A stretch of 64,000 nucleotides of DNA, taken from positions 62,001 through 126,000 of the forward strand of contig VFIW01000080.1 in assembly GCA_006386115.1 (NCBI GenBank), read 5' to 3'. The translations under genes and the position numbers were made by a program. Positions 44,560 to 55,261 of this stretch are shown here, piece by piece; within the stretch, counting starts at the first letter, position 1, and each line of letters begins with the position of its first letter. The stretch comes from Globisporangium splendens (lineage: Eukaryota; Oomycota; Peronosporomycetes; Pythiales; Pythiaceae). The notes under the pieces are model-generated. The model was not told where the DNA came from. It ran no database searches and was given only the letters and a program-made list of their open reading frames with translations.

Positions 44560-45040
44560 CTTTGTATTTGTACGAAATTCGATCGCCACTTTGAAGATCG
44601 AGAACACACGTTCTTAGCTTCGCTGGTGCATGCCGCATGGGCAAGCCTCTGCTACTTGCTGCTGAAGACATCAGGGATCGTGGCAGCTTTACAATTTTGT
44701 CAAGCATCGGTGAGAAACACAAGCTGAAAGTGTGGTCTCTTTGCTGAAGTTGCCGTTGGACCCTCGTACTTGGACGATGAAGGGATCAAGCACAGCAAAC
44801 TCAAGTGCAGCACTAACATGCAGGTTTCGTATCTTGGCAAAGCAAAGCTGACTGACTTTGGGTTTAGTTTCGACACCAGGGGGAAGCATAACGAGACAGT
44901 CAGTTAGATGGCGGACGCGCCTGAACCTCTTTCTGCGAGTGGTGAATCTGCTTGTCCGCCTTTTTTAATCTGATATTTGCTCGCTTGGCACACTTGAGGC
45001 GGCAAGTGGCGATCTTCCTTGGGGTAAAGCATGCTCCGAT
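44560..45040 (+). pseudogene. Decayed kinase-family relic
   Basis: Fragments of a kinase of this cluster can be read in order with frame changes. From 44625 there is GACRMGKPLLLAAEDIRDRG, where family members have GACHVGKPMFLVTEDV. From about 44782 there is GIKHSKLKCS, then GKAKLTDFGFSF (44830-44870). From about 44969 there is SDICSLGTLEAASGDLPWG. Stops and shifts break it, the N-terminal bundle was not found, and the catalytic loop is ruined. It is closest to the gene at 50128. Confidence 0.8.
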
Positions 45041-46017
45041 AGCAATAACTGAAAACGCAACCACCGAGAGGCATGAGCGACCTCCTGGACCGGATGGCAT
45101 GTACACACAAAAGTTCAAGCAAATAGATCTTAGCATCGCGCATTTCTCCCTCGATTATTGCGGCGCATAACACCTGGACAACCCGCGATGGGAAAACCAT
45201 TGCAGCAAACAGCGTGTTGCTGAGAGAAGACGGAATTGTGCGATGATAACGCTGAATGGATTGAGTTGCGATCTATCCACGTAAACAACAACACTTTGGG
45301 AATCGTGTCGAGTTGCAGATGTGCTGCGTGAGAAGGTGCAGTAGGAATGGCGTCGTGGACATGCGCGGAATCCGTTGCAAGTGCATCTCTGCAGGCTCGC
45401 TGTCCATTAGACGGTGCATCCTCCATTTCAGCCACAGTGCTACCCATAGAAAATGAAAGGGTATTAAACCTACTGAACAACTCATGCAGTAAATTTACAT
45501 CTCATGATCTGAAATGATCCGTTTTAAAAGGTTATGCAAAGGCAGCGATGGCAGAAAATGGAGGATAAACTGCACTTCGCTGCAAATGCCGCGAACCTTG
45601 ACTCATTCGGTGCATTTTCTGACCTGAGAGGTTGCACGCGATGATTTATTCCTCCCCTCTCATCTATTGCGACTGTGGTGCCCTTTCTTTTCTAAATTAA
45701 TCCTTTGCTCAGCATGGACAGCAGACGAGATGGCTTGGTGCTCGAGCAGCAACAGCAGCTGCAGGGTGGAAGACAGTGGTCTGCCACTCTGCGAACCCAA
45801 CACCTTTGGATCCAAGTGGATGGAAGGACCCTTACTCGATCCAGCTTTACTCTCGCCTCATCTCTCCCCATCAGGCGCTTTGAGTTTGCTCCCATTTGCT
45901 TGGCTCCACAAGCATTTCATTTCAAAACTTCCCCCTTCAAGAAAGACCACAACTCAAGGAACGACATCGCTTGGAAGAGATCAAGACTCGACGCTCCAAC
46001 TGCGACAATCATCCACC
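45041..46017. promoter_or_regulatory. Upstream region of kinase C with Inr/FPR-like core at 45917-45930
   Basis: TCATTTCAAAACTT is a 12/14 match to the oomycete core, 88-101 nt before the ATG at 46018. The 5' leader near 45960 (acgacatcgcttggaagaga) resembles that of the gene at 62345. No other gene was recognised. Confidence 0.5.
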
Positions 46018-47652
46018 ATGGCGGAAGACTTCACCGACAAGACCGACAAAGAGCTTCAAGACAGCCTCGACAAGACTCTTTTGCCGAGTATGATGGACCT
46101 CAACGTCTCGGACGCCTTCGATATCATCAGCAACTTGTGCCACGAAATGCGAGAAAGTGAGATTCTTTGTCGGCGGCTTGATACCAGGCTAGCGTTCCTG
46201 CGAAGTCATCCGCGCGAGCTACATCAAGCGAAAAAGGTTCCTGTATTCGCCAACACGCTGGGTCACGTCATTGCGTTTTTGAAGAAGTACTCAGCCAAGA
46301 AGCTCTTGCAGAGGATTGCGTTGAATCGAATCATTACGCAGCGTGTTCGCACACTCCACGAAGATATCAGCGAGTTGTTCAGGGCGACAAAACTGGATCA
46401 TGTGCCTGAGATGTCCGATTGGTTGAGGTATTTGAAGCAAGATATTGCCAACCAGCTCTCTCTTCTTGAACAACTCACTTTGAACCACCAAGTGTCCACT
46501 GAGTTGGTAGGAGGGTCATTGGAGGAGGCGCTGACAGAGCTCAAGTTTGAAATCGACGGCAGGATGAATAAACCAGAAGTTACGGAGCTGATGGCAAGAG
46601 TGCTGGCGAGTGTCGAGGCGCGCGCGGGGTGTGAGCCAACTCCTCAAGTCCCACGATGGTACATCCGACGCGATGATGTGGAGCTAGTTGGTGATATCAT
46701 TGACCTTGGTTCGTTTGGAGAAGTGCACAAAGCGAAGTGGGGAGCAGATAAGACCGACGTGGTCGTCAAGAGCCTCTACTTGGACACTCCAGATGCACAG
46801 AAATCGTTTCTGAACGAAACTCAAGTCTGGTATATCCTGACCCACCCTAACATCATCAAGATGCACGGTGGGTGCCATGTCGGCAAGCCCCTGTTCTTCG
46901 TCGCTGAGTATGCATCAGAAGGTAACTTTGCTGACTTTTTCAAGGACAACGAAGAGAACAAGCGTCAGATGTGGAGACTATTCCATCAAGCAGCTCAAGG
47001 ACTTTTGCATCTTCATACGCGAACTCCAACAATTGTTCATGGAGACATCAAGTGCAACAATATGCTGATCGGGTCGGACGGAAAAGCGAAATTGTGTGAT
47101 TTTGGGTATGCCCACATCAAGACGCTGTCTGTTGGCAAGAGTATCAAGGAACAGCCGAGTGCTGTCCGCTGGAAAGCTCCTGAATGTTTGTTGGGACAAG
47201 GCGTGGAAGCGAATCCAAGCACTGCATCGGATACTTATGCGTTTGGGATGAGTATCATCGAGGCTGTGATTGGTGACCTACCATACGGTGTGGCAGATGA
47301 CGAGTCGATCATCAACCAGGTGGCGTCTGGCGATGGATATCCTCGACCTGCAGAGGGTTTTACGGATAGGCAGTGGCAGCTCGTTCAGCAATTGACTGCG
47401 TTTGAAAAGGAGGATCGCATGAGTTTAAGGAATGCGATCGTGGTGCTGGAAGAGCTGGCGGACGAAGAACGGCAAAAGGAAGATGAAATGAACGCAACGA
47501 TGAAGGCGCTGCAGGAGCAGTCGACACAGCCAGCGAACTACACTGTGTGTCCAGCCTGTGGGAAATACACGGGCATCAGCAATTTCTGTGGTGAATGTGG
47601 AGCAAAGCTTCTGACAGCAAACGACAGCGAGCCACTTAATGTGAATGCTTAG
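46018..47652 (+). CDS. Helical bundle - TKL kinase - zinc ribbon protein (kinase C)
   Basis: 544 residues from ATG 46018, which gives the same N-terminus as kinase B (MAEDFTDKTDKEL). The frame stays open upstream, but from a TTG. The helical bundle (LCHEMRESEILCRRLDTRL, KKYSAKKLLQRIALNR) is followed by GGSLEEALTELKFEID and hinge VPRWYIRRDDVE. The kinase domain has GSFGEV, VVK, HGDIKCNN (His341-Gly-Asp343) and CDFGYA, with WKAPE. Catalytic residues are complete. The C-terminal tail is short with zinc ribbon CPACGK...FCGECGAKL. Coding DNA is almost identical to 62345-63883 over the core, but N-terminal codons and tail differ. Confidence 0.88.
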   Translation: MAEDFTDKTDKELQDSLDKTLLPSMMDLNVSDAFDIISNLCHEMRESEILCRRLDTRLAFLRSHPRELHQAKKVPVFANTLGHVIAFLKKYSAKKLLQRIALNRIITQRVRTLHEDISELFRATKLDHVPEMSDWLRYLKQDIANQLSLLEQLTLNHQVSTELVGGSLEEALTELKFEIDGRMNKPEVTELMARVLASVEARAGCEPTPQVPRWYIRRDDVELVGDIIDLGSFGEVHKAKWGADKTDVVVKSLYLDTPDAQKSFLNETQVWYILTHPNIIKMHGGCHVGKPLFFVAEYASEGNFADFFKDNEENKRQMWRLFHQAAQGLLHLHTRTPTIVHGDIKCNNMLIGSDGKAKLCDFGYAHIKTLSVGKSIKEQPSAVRWKAPECLLGQGVEANPSTASDTYAFGMSIIEAVIGDLPYGVADDESIINQVASGDGYPRPAEGFTDRQWQLVQQLTAFEKEDRMSLRNAIVVLEELADEERQKEDEMNATMKALQEQSTQPANYTVCPACGKYTGISNFCGECGAKLLTANDSEPLNVNA

Positions 47653-50127
47653 GTTTTTGGACATGCATACAACACAAACTGTAACATGAATACAACAACA
47701 AAAGATAATGGAGTTGCAGTGTGAATTTGGGTTGAGGTGCCAACAACAGGCAACCCACCAGAACTTCACTACTCGGAAATTCAGGAGACACCATGCGACT
47801 CATACGCCAGAGCTCGCTGTCAGCTTTTTCACACGGTGTGAGAAACCAACAGCGAGCTCTGGAAACCGCGAACTTAAAGAGTGACCGCCGTAATCGCCAT
47901 TCGTGAGAGTTTCTCACTACGACAAAGCAAACAAACCTGAACGCATTGCTGGACGGTATGATCAAATCCTACTTGTCTTCACCTGCTGATACTTCGTTCA
48001 ATTTGGAACGACGTGGGGTTCACCTCGGGAGCTTCGTGGCGCATGCAGTCCGTCAAGCCGCACCCCTGCACATTGACTGTTCGTGCATCATAACAATCCA
48101 AAGCCAGCTTTATTTGCAGATCTGTCGGTTTCTTCTTCGCTGCATCTCTGCAAATAGCAATTTTGGCAAAGTCCTCAGAATGACAGATTTAGGGAGAATT
48201 TTCAGATTGACTAATACTAGTATCCGATAGCAAAACTGTTTGGTGTGTTCACAGTGTGGGTCAATTTAGGGACTTTTCGAGAGTTTATTTAGGTGCCAAT
48301 AGGGATTTTGGTCAAATTGCAGACGCCTGGCTGTCGACCATAACGTTGAGAGCCGTTGGTGTCAGAGTCCTCTGAGCATCCACAAATTTGCAGCTGTTAG
48401 AATCAGTCCAACATCATTTGTTTACCTCAGCACTCTCACCTATTCGCCTATCTGCACTCTCACCACCTAAATCAGGTGATGAGAGTGCTAATCATGATTT
48501 TTCGCGCCAAAGACACGTCACTGGGGTTTGTTGGGTAAAATTGTTGTGCAAGGATTTTGATTGGCTGCATTTTGGATAGTTCGATTTTCGAAATAAAGAG
48601 CTGCACTTGGTTGATTATCGAATTAGGAGATGAGAAAGTTCTCACAAAGCAAGCAGCAGCCAGCATGATGCATCATTGTTCCAGATTTTTGCCCTCAAAC
48701 AAAATACCTGCTGCAATCTATATTGGTTGCGTCATCGATGGTCCAAGTAAAAAAATGACTCGATTCTGAGCTCGTCGGCTGCCGACCCTTCAGAAAATCT
48801 TCCAAGCCTCGTGTTGAGATCGCTTGATCTAGCTTGGGGTGTTGTGGTGCTGAATGCAGTGGAGCAGAGATTTTCGCCATAAAAGCTTCATTTGCAGAGG
48901 CAAGGCGCTGCATGTCTATTACCCAGCACATCCGCAGATGCACTCTTATGTGACTTCTACCGTATTGGTCATTATTTTGCAGAATTCTCCAAGAATGCAT
49001 TTCTCTCTAGACTGTGCTGACCACTGTACACCTGACAGATCAGCCATCCAGTGGGAACGCAATCATGGGAATGCAAAGCATTTGGATCACTCTCTCCTGA
49101 ATCCACAGAAACTCGTTTTGAAAATGAAAAATGACAAAACATGCAAGCTTTTACAGAAAGGTAAATGACGTCCGATTGAAGATATCTAGTGCGAATTTGA
49201 CGGCATGCATATCGCGGTGTAGTAGAAAATGTACACAGCGTGTTGCAAGTTTAAAATGGGCAAATTGAGTGTGTTGTATCAGCGACTGCAACTGATGCAT
49301 TCAAACTTTCCTTTTCAGTCCTTTCAGAACTGGTTGGAAAGGATGATACATCCACTCCAAAGCTCCTTTTTCAAACAGAAAAAAAGAAAAATAAGAGAAG
49401 TCGCAGTTATCAACCCATTTCATAAGATCTGACCGATTTTAGAGGATTTTGAATGGTTGGGTGGAAATGGGTACACTGCATTTGTATTTCTTCCTCGAGT
49501 TCCTTCCTTGCATGATTGATCATTTACGAGTCGAGAGCTCACAGCTTCGCGTGTTTTTTGAACAAAATACAACAATACAAGAGTTGTGTAAAGAGTTCGT
49601 GCACACGGTGGTGCACATGTTTGCTCTTGGCGACGATGTGCCTTGCTGAAGAAGCCACGCAGAAACTCTGCCTCAAAGATTCGCTCTCTGACCCACAACC
49701 TTTTTTCTATTCCACTGCAACCGCCCGCCTCTTCCGTGTCGAAATGTTCTACTCAATCCGCCACATCTGGCGCATCCATTGTTGATCAAACAGCAATAAG
49801 TAAACCAGATGTGGGGTGTTCTACCACAAAGATTGTTCTGAGCTTCACAACCTGTTTTCCATTCTCTCGCTGAAAAAGGATGTGACTTTACATCCAAGTA
49901 TATAAAAAATAGTTCACTATTTGGTAATATTATCCTACTTTGTCAAAATCTTGAAATCTAACGTACTTTTTATTCTGTCCAGTTCATTCCAGATTTAACA
50001 GCCAATCTTTCGTCTCTATAAAAATCAGCAACATTTCAATTACACACTCCTCCATAAGGAGCTTGCAAGCCCTGTCGCCTTCGGCTGCACTTTCAGAAAT
50101 CCCTCCAAGGGCGAAGACGCTGCTGCG
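47653..50127. other. Long intergenic region
   Basis: About 2.5 kb with no recognisable gene or kinase relic. It holds a hairpin at 48454-48488. AT-rich near 49900-50040, just upstream of kinase D. Confidence 0.5.
48454..48488. repeat. Short inverted repeat (hairpin)
   Basis: 15-bp arms gcactctcaccacct and aggtgatgagagtgc (one mismatch) around a 5-base loop. An extra direct copy of the left-arm core (cactctcacc) is at 48431-48440. It could be a relic end of a small transposon. Confidence 0.7.
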
Positions 50128-51675
50128 ATGTCGAAAATGATCAAGCCGTCTGTGGCGGCGCGCTCGCTGGACAACTTCCTCGTGCCTGGAATGCTCGACT
50201 CCACGATCTCGGACGCACTCGTTGTCATGAAGCAGCTGTGTGAGGAGATGAAGGAGAGCCGCATGCTGTGTCTACGCGTGTACGACCGATTCCTGTTTTT
50301 GCGGAAAGAGGTTGAAAACAAACCAATCGGCACGCGAATACAGAGCGACGTGATCTTGAGATATGGCGCGTGCGTTGGTGAGTTTGTGCGGTTCCTGCAG
50401 AAGCACGTGCGTCGGAACATCCTCTCGCGCATCGCTGCGAACCGGCGAATATTGGACACGATCAAGAAAACGCATCAAGAGCTTGATCATTTTTTCATCA
50501 AGGTCTACTTGGGATCTCGCCCCGAGATGACGACGTGGAAAGACAAGTGGGCAAGTGACGTGCAGATGCAGCTTCAGCAGTTAGACGACTTTCTCACGAT
50601 TCGCAGTGTTGTGGACGATGAACTTGCGGGGTGTTCGTTAGAAGAGCCGCTGACAGAGATGAAGTATGAATTCGAGATGTCCATGAAATCGACGACCGGT
50701 AGGTCAGAAGCTGAAGATTTGATGGTGAAGACGATCTACGAGTCCACGCAGCGGTACAGAGTCACTCTCATATCGATTCCTCTGTGGTATATCTCTCGCG
50801 ACGATGTCCAGTACAAACCAGACCATTTCGGAATCGGCGCGTTCGGCGCTGTTCATCGGGGCACGTTGGTGATGAGCAGAGCCAAGGTGGTTGTCAAGTG
50901 CATGTACTCTGAGAGTAAAGAGACTCAAGACGCGCTGATTCGTGAAGCTACGCTATGGTTTGGCTTGAAGCACGTCAATGTTCTTACATTGTACGGTGCA
51001 TGTCACGTGGGGAAACCTATGTTTCTTGTGACGGAGGATGTGGGTGATCATCGTTGCTTTGCGGAATATTTTGTCGCTGAGAAGAAGAAGAAGAGTCGGA
51101 TGTGGTCACTCTTTCTTGAAGCAGCAGAAGGTCTCTTGTTTCTCCACAGCCGGGGGATTGTGCACAACAATTTGAAGGGGAGCAATATTTTGGTGGGAAC
51201 GGACGGGAAAGCAAAACTTTCAGACTTTGGGTTCAGTTTCCGTGCGAACAATCCTGCGGAGACGAGAGTTCCACGGCAATCAACTGGTACTCGGTGGAAA
51301 GCGCCGGAGCTGTTCACATCCAAAGACAGCAGTCCAACCTTCTGGTCGGACATTTATTCGCTTGGCATGTGCATGATTGAAGCTGAAAATGGGAAACCAC
51401 CATGGGACAATGTACAGCTTGATAAAGCGATCATCCATGAAGCAACGACGTCGATGCACTCACGCCCAAAAGATTGGAGTGAGAAGCAGTGGGATCTGGT
51501 GTCCAAAATGTGTGCGAAGAAACCAGCGGATAGACCATCCTTGCCTAGTATCATCGCCGCGCTACGGGATATTGCGACGAACGGAGACGAGGCAAGGCAG
51601 AGTTTCTGCAGCAAATGCAGATTTGCAAATCCAGCAGCCAACAAGTTTTGTAATAATTGTGGGAATAAGCTGTAG
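50128..51675 (+). CDS. Helical bundle - pseudokinase (HNN) - zinc ribbon protein (kinase D)
   Basis: 515 residues. The N-terminal helical bundle includes LCEEMKESRMLCLRVYDRFL and FLQKHVRRNILSRIAANRR, then CSLEEPLTEMKYEFE and hinge IPLWYISRDDVQ. Kinase-like domain: GAFGAVHRG, VVVK, catalytic loop HNNLKGSN (His346-Asn-Asn348) where the catalytic Asp is Asn, SDFGFSF and WKAPE. It keeps ATP-site features but probably not phosphotransfer. The zinc ribbon CSKCRF...FCNNCGNKL ends the protein. More diverged than kinases B, C and F from each other. ATG 50128 starts the family-typical N-terminus. Confidence 0.87.
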   Translation: MSKMIKPSVAARSLDNFLVPGMLDSTISDALVVMKQLCEEMKESRMLCLRVYDRFLFLRKEVENKPIGTRIQSDVILRYGACVGEFVRFLQKHVRRNILSRIAANRRILDTIKKTHQELDHFFIKVYLGSRPEMTTWKDKWASDVQMQLQQLDDFLTIRSVVDDELAGCSLEEPLTEMKYEFEMSMKSTTGRSEAEDLMVKTIYESTQRYRVTLISIPLWYISRDDVQYKPDHFGIGAFGAVHRGTLVMSRAKVVVKCMYSESKETQDALIREATLWFGLKHVNVLTLYGACHVGKPMFLVTEDVGDHRCFAEYFVAEKKKKSRMWSLFLEAAEGLLFLHSRGIVHNNLKGSNILVGTDGKAKLSDFGFSFRANNPAETRVPRQSTGTRWKAPELFTSKDSSPTFWSDIYSLGMCMIEAENGKPPWDNVQLDKAIIHEATTSMHSRPKDWSEKQWDLVSKMCAKKPADRPSLPSIIAALRDIATNGDEARQSFCSKCRFANPAANKFCNNCGNKL

Positions 51676-52063
51676 ATCGGTACGTGGATCAGCACGGTTG
51701 GTATTTAAGAGATTAGCGCGAGCAGTGCGGTATCTCACAGCCGCTAGATTATTTAAGGCGACCATCGCCAGTGGACGGAACTGAGTATGTCACCACATCC
51801 CGGTGCTTGTGGACAAAAACATCGTTCAGTTCAATTCGAGCGGAAAAACAGAGCTGGCCGGTGCTTAAGATGCATGTGTTCGACAAATTTCGCAAGATAT
51901 TGATCACGCATCTGCAACCGCTATGCGTGGAATCGTACACCACACGCACGAGATTTTTCAAATGTAAACCACAAAGCTCAGTTGATGCGCAGTTAGTAGT
52001 TCGCACTTTCACCTCCACTTACGATCTTCATTGTCCGATCGTTACCATATCGTAGCATCTAAT
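51676..52063. other. Intergenic
   Basis: 388 bp. It includes cttcattgtcc near 52027-52037, also conserved upstream of the intact helicase (55223-55233), an Inr-like motif. Confidence 0.4.
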
Positions 52064-53345
52064 ATGTCGTCCAAGACGACAGGGGAGGAAGATGATGCCG
52101 TCAGCGCGTCCACGATGCTGAAACTGGCGCAGTACTCGACGGGACTCTTTGGTCGCACAGTCGTCAAGTTGGCGTTCCCGTCGGCACATGTGCAGCGCGC
52201 CAAGCCGCACCAGTTCACGGTCGGCGACCTCGTGCAGCTGCGCATCGCCAGACCATCTGCGTCGTCGTCCAGTGTCAAGAGCAGCAGCGCCAGTGGAGCA
52301 AAGTACCCGACGGGGATCGTCGCGCGCGTGGAGGAGACCGCGCTGTCGATCACACTAAGTGAAAGTGATGATGTGGACGAAGACGAGCTGCTCGCAAAGG
52401 CCGTGACGATTGATCGCTTGGTGAACAACGCCACGTTTGTCAAGCTCTCCAGTGCGCTCGACCGTCTCGCAAAGTTCGACTATGGCGCTGCCCAATCCGT
52501 CGTCGAGATGTATGCCTTCCTTTTGCTTTACAGTGGTTATGTTGGCGCTAATACTAACAGAAGATCATGGTGACTTATGGTGTATGTTTGTTTCTTGCTG
52601 TACATGTAGCGTGTTTTCGGGCAAGTCGCCGAGTTGGAACCCGTTGCCAGAGATCACGCCGTTCAACCCGGGGATGAACGAGTCCCAGCTGGAGGCGATC
52701 CGATTCGCACTGGCGTCCAAGGACCTCGCGCTCATCCACGGACCACCTGGAACAGGTAAGACCACGACGGTCGTTGAGCTCATCCGACAGGCAGTCACCA
52801 AGTACAAGATGAAGGTGCTGGTTTGTGCACCGTCCAACATCGCCGTTGACAACGTTCTCGAGAAACTCGCGACTGCCGATGGCAAGCTCCAACTTACGCG
52901 CATCGGCCACCCAGCGCGGTTGCTCCCACAGGTGCTTAAGTACTGCCTCGATGCGAAGATCGAGGTCGCCGAGGGCACCGAGATTGTGAATGACATCCGC
53001 AAAGAAATGACGGCGATGCAGACCCAGCTGCAGAAGACGCGCGACAAATCCGTGCGCTTCAATCTCCGTCATGAGCTGAAGGTCAACCGGACGGAAATCC
53101 GTCAGCGCGAGCAAAACGTTGTGCAGGAGCTCGTGAGGCATAGTGATGTGGTGTTTGCGACGAATGTCGGTGCGTCGTCCAAGCTCTTGAAGGACACTAC
53201 ATTCGATTTGGTGGTAATTGACGAGGCGGCGCAGGCGTTGGAAGCGTCGTGCTGGATTCCAATCCTGAAGGCGAAGCGGTGTGTACTCGCTGGTGATCAT
53301 CTGCAGCTCCCGCCGACGATCAAATCGAAGTCGGCCGCGTCTGAT
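52064..53345 (+). pseudogene. 3'-truncated duplicate of IGHMBP2-like helicase
   Basis: From 52119 to about 53345 this matches 55475-56701 with about five single-base differences, including the intron (52510-52609 by alignment). The 5' end differs: the start MSSKTTGEEDD is only loosely related to MDSQTIEKDGA of the full gene, and about 53 residues before LKLAQYSTGLFG are missing. The copy keeps Walker A (GPPGTGKTT) and VVIDEAAQALEASCW, then stops abruptly after the QLPPTIKSKSAAS segment, where it meets the reversed kinase pseudogene. Motifs IV-VI and the AN1 finger are absent. Confidence 0.9.
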
Positions 53346-54574
53346 TGTTGCACAGGACAAACGAGTACACGTCAGACTTGAACTGCGGGTTCACATCGTT
53401 CTCGTCCAGACCCTCGTGGCATTCGAGCGCCTTCCAGCGCACTGCATCGGTCTGCGCCTTCGCACTCAGCGCCACCGATTGACTTCGGATGAAAGAGAAC
53501 CCAAAATCGCAAATCTTGACCTTGCCGTCGTTGCCAATGAGGATGTTGTTGCACTTGAGGTCGCCGTGGACCACCTTTTCGGAATACAAGTAGCTGAGAC
53601 CTTGAGCAGCTTCGAGGTAACGCGTCCACAGGTAGCGTCTGTTCTCGGGCTTTTGAAAGTACGCCACAAAGTTGCCATTCGTGCAGTACTCGCTCACGAA
53701 AAACATCGGCGTCGACACATGACAGGCGCCAAGTAGTCGGAGGACGGGCGGATGGTTCAGTTTCGACCAAATCTCTGCCTCTCTAAAGAACGCTTTCTCG
53801 ACCTCGTCATTCTCCAGAAGCAGACGCTTGACAGCCACATCGGAGCCCTTCCACTTCCCCTTGTGCACTGTTCCGTAGGAACCCTCATCAAATTGTTCCT
53901 CGTCGTATTGCACATGATCGCGAGGAAAGTACCAAAGCGGAATCTTGTTGACCTTCGACTTGGACGACCGGATCACCGACTGGAACGTCTTGCGGATCAA
54001 CGCGATATGCTCCGCAGAGTACTCAGTCGACAGCTGTGCGGAGTTGCCGTCGATCACATATTTCATTTCCGTGAGCGCTTCGACCAACGCTCGTCCTCGT
54101 ATCTCGGCAATGATGACGTGGTTCTGGCTCACGATCAAGTCCAGCCTCTCACGGTGCACGCGCTCATTTTCGTCGTACTTGGCACGCCACATGGCGGATT
54201 CCGCGATGTGCGTCAGGTTCAGCAATTGGTGCAGCGAGTCGATCTTCGCGTGAAACTTGAGAATCGCTTCCTCGACTTTGCGTCGCGCGAGCAGTCGTGC
54301 CACACTTCATTTTTCTTCTGCTCGTCCATGAGTCGTTGCAACTTGACGATTTCTTGTGCAGATTGCGGCAGCACTCGAATATGGCGCAGTGCATCGACGT
54401 CTTGAATCCTCAGAAGCTCTTCGTACAACGCTTGCATGCGTTGCGTCACTTGGTCGCAATGTTCTTGACATTCTTTCATCTCCGTGCAGAGACTCGTCAG
54501 TTCAGCGAAAATGATGGCGAAACACCAGGCACGATGAAATCGAGCACCAAGGCTGCGATTTCTTTCATGGCCAT
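53345..54574 (-). pseudogene. Truncated, frameshifted kinase of the cluster
   Basis: Closest to kinase A. ATG at 54574 (MAMKEIAALVLDFIVPGV) goes out of frame near 54530. LTSLCTEMKECQEHCDQVTQ follows in another frame, and a second shift near 54295 leads to ARRKVEEAILKFHAKID. The remainder runs through hinge IPLWYFPRDHVQ, GSYGTVHKG, VAVK, HGDLKCNN and CDFGFSF to SDVYSF, then ends in the helicase duplicate at about 53345. The C-lobe end and zinc ribbon are missing. Confidence 0.88.
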
Positions 54575-55261
54575 CGCAATTTGCTGCCGACAGACTTGAT
54601 AGAGGGAGGTGAGTGGGGTTGTTCTTCAATCTGTGAAGGAGCAAGCAAAAGCAAGATATAAATGCACAAGCACAATCGAGTTTGAGACTCAAAAATGAGA
54701 TGTTCCTGCCCCCTTATCCTCCAGGATACTTTTGTCCACTTCCCTCCTCGCCCATCTTCGGATTTTCCTGCGTGGTAGCATGAAGGTCAGGAAAGATTCT
54801 GGGCAGTTCCTGAACGCAGTTGTTCAAGCAGCTGTCCGTTGTGGGGGCATCTAGTTCTTCCCACTCCGCAAAATGATTCACGTCTTACGTTAATGTTGCC
54901 TTGACCACGAAAGCCGCTGTGCTCTGATCGTGATTTTTTTCTCTATAAGCGAAGCTGTCTTGAATGCGTTGTGGATTGCTGACGAGGGAATCCAACGCAG
55001 CACATATACTGGTAGCTCCACAATCTCGCACAAGTCGGAATCTGGCACTCAAGCGCGTGTCAAGTTGTGGCTGCCCTGAAACTTGATACATGTCGTGTAT
55101 TTTTCATATTTTATGCATTAGTTCCCAAAACAGGTGAAACCTTTAATTTTGTCTATTCGTCACTTTCTCCCTAAAATAATCTCATGCTATTTCAGTACAC
55201 TCACTAATCAAGTTCTTTCGATCTTCATTGTCCACACTTGACCATTTTTGATGCACCGAAC
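54575..55261. promoter_or_regulatory. Divergent intergenic region upstream of helicase
   Basis: 687 bp between the kinase pseudogene and the helicase start. TTCATTGTCCACACTT at about 55224-55239 is a partial match to the oomycete core, about 25 nt before the ATG. Confidence 0.4.

Noticed and set aside
45667..46017. Extended N-terminus of kinase C
   Set aside because: It begins at TTG. The ATG at 46018 aligns with the N-terminus of kinase B, and a core promoter match lies inside the extension.
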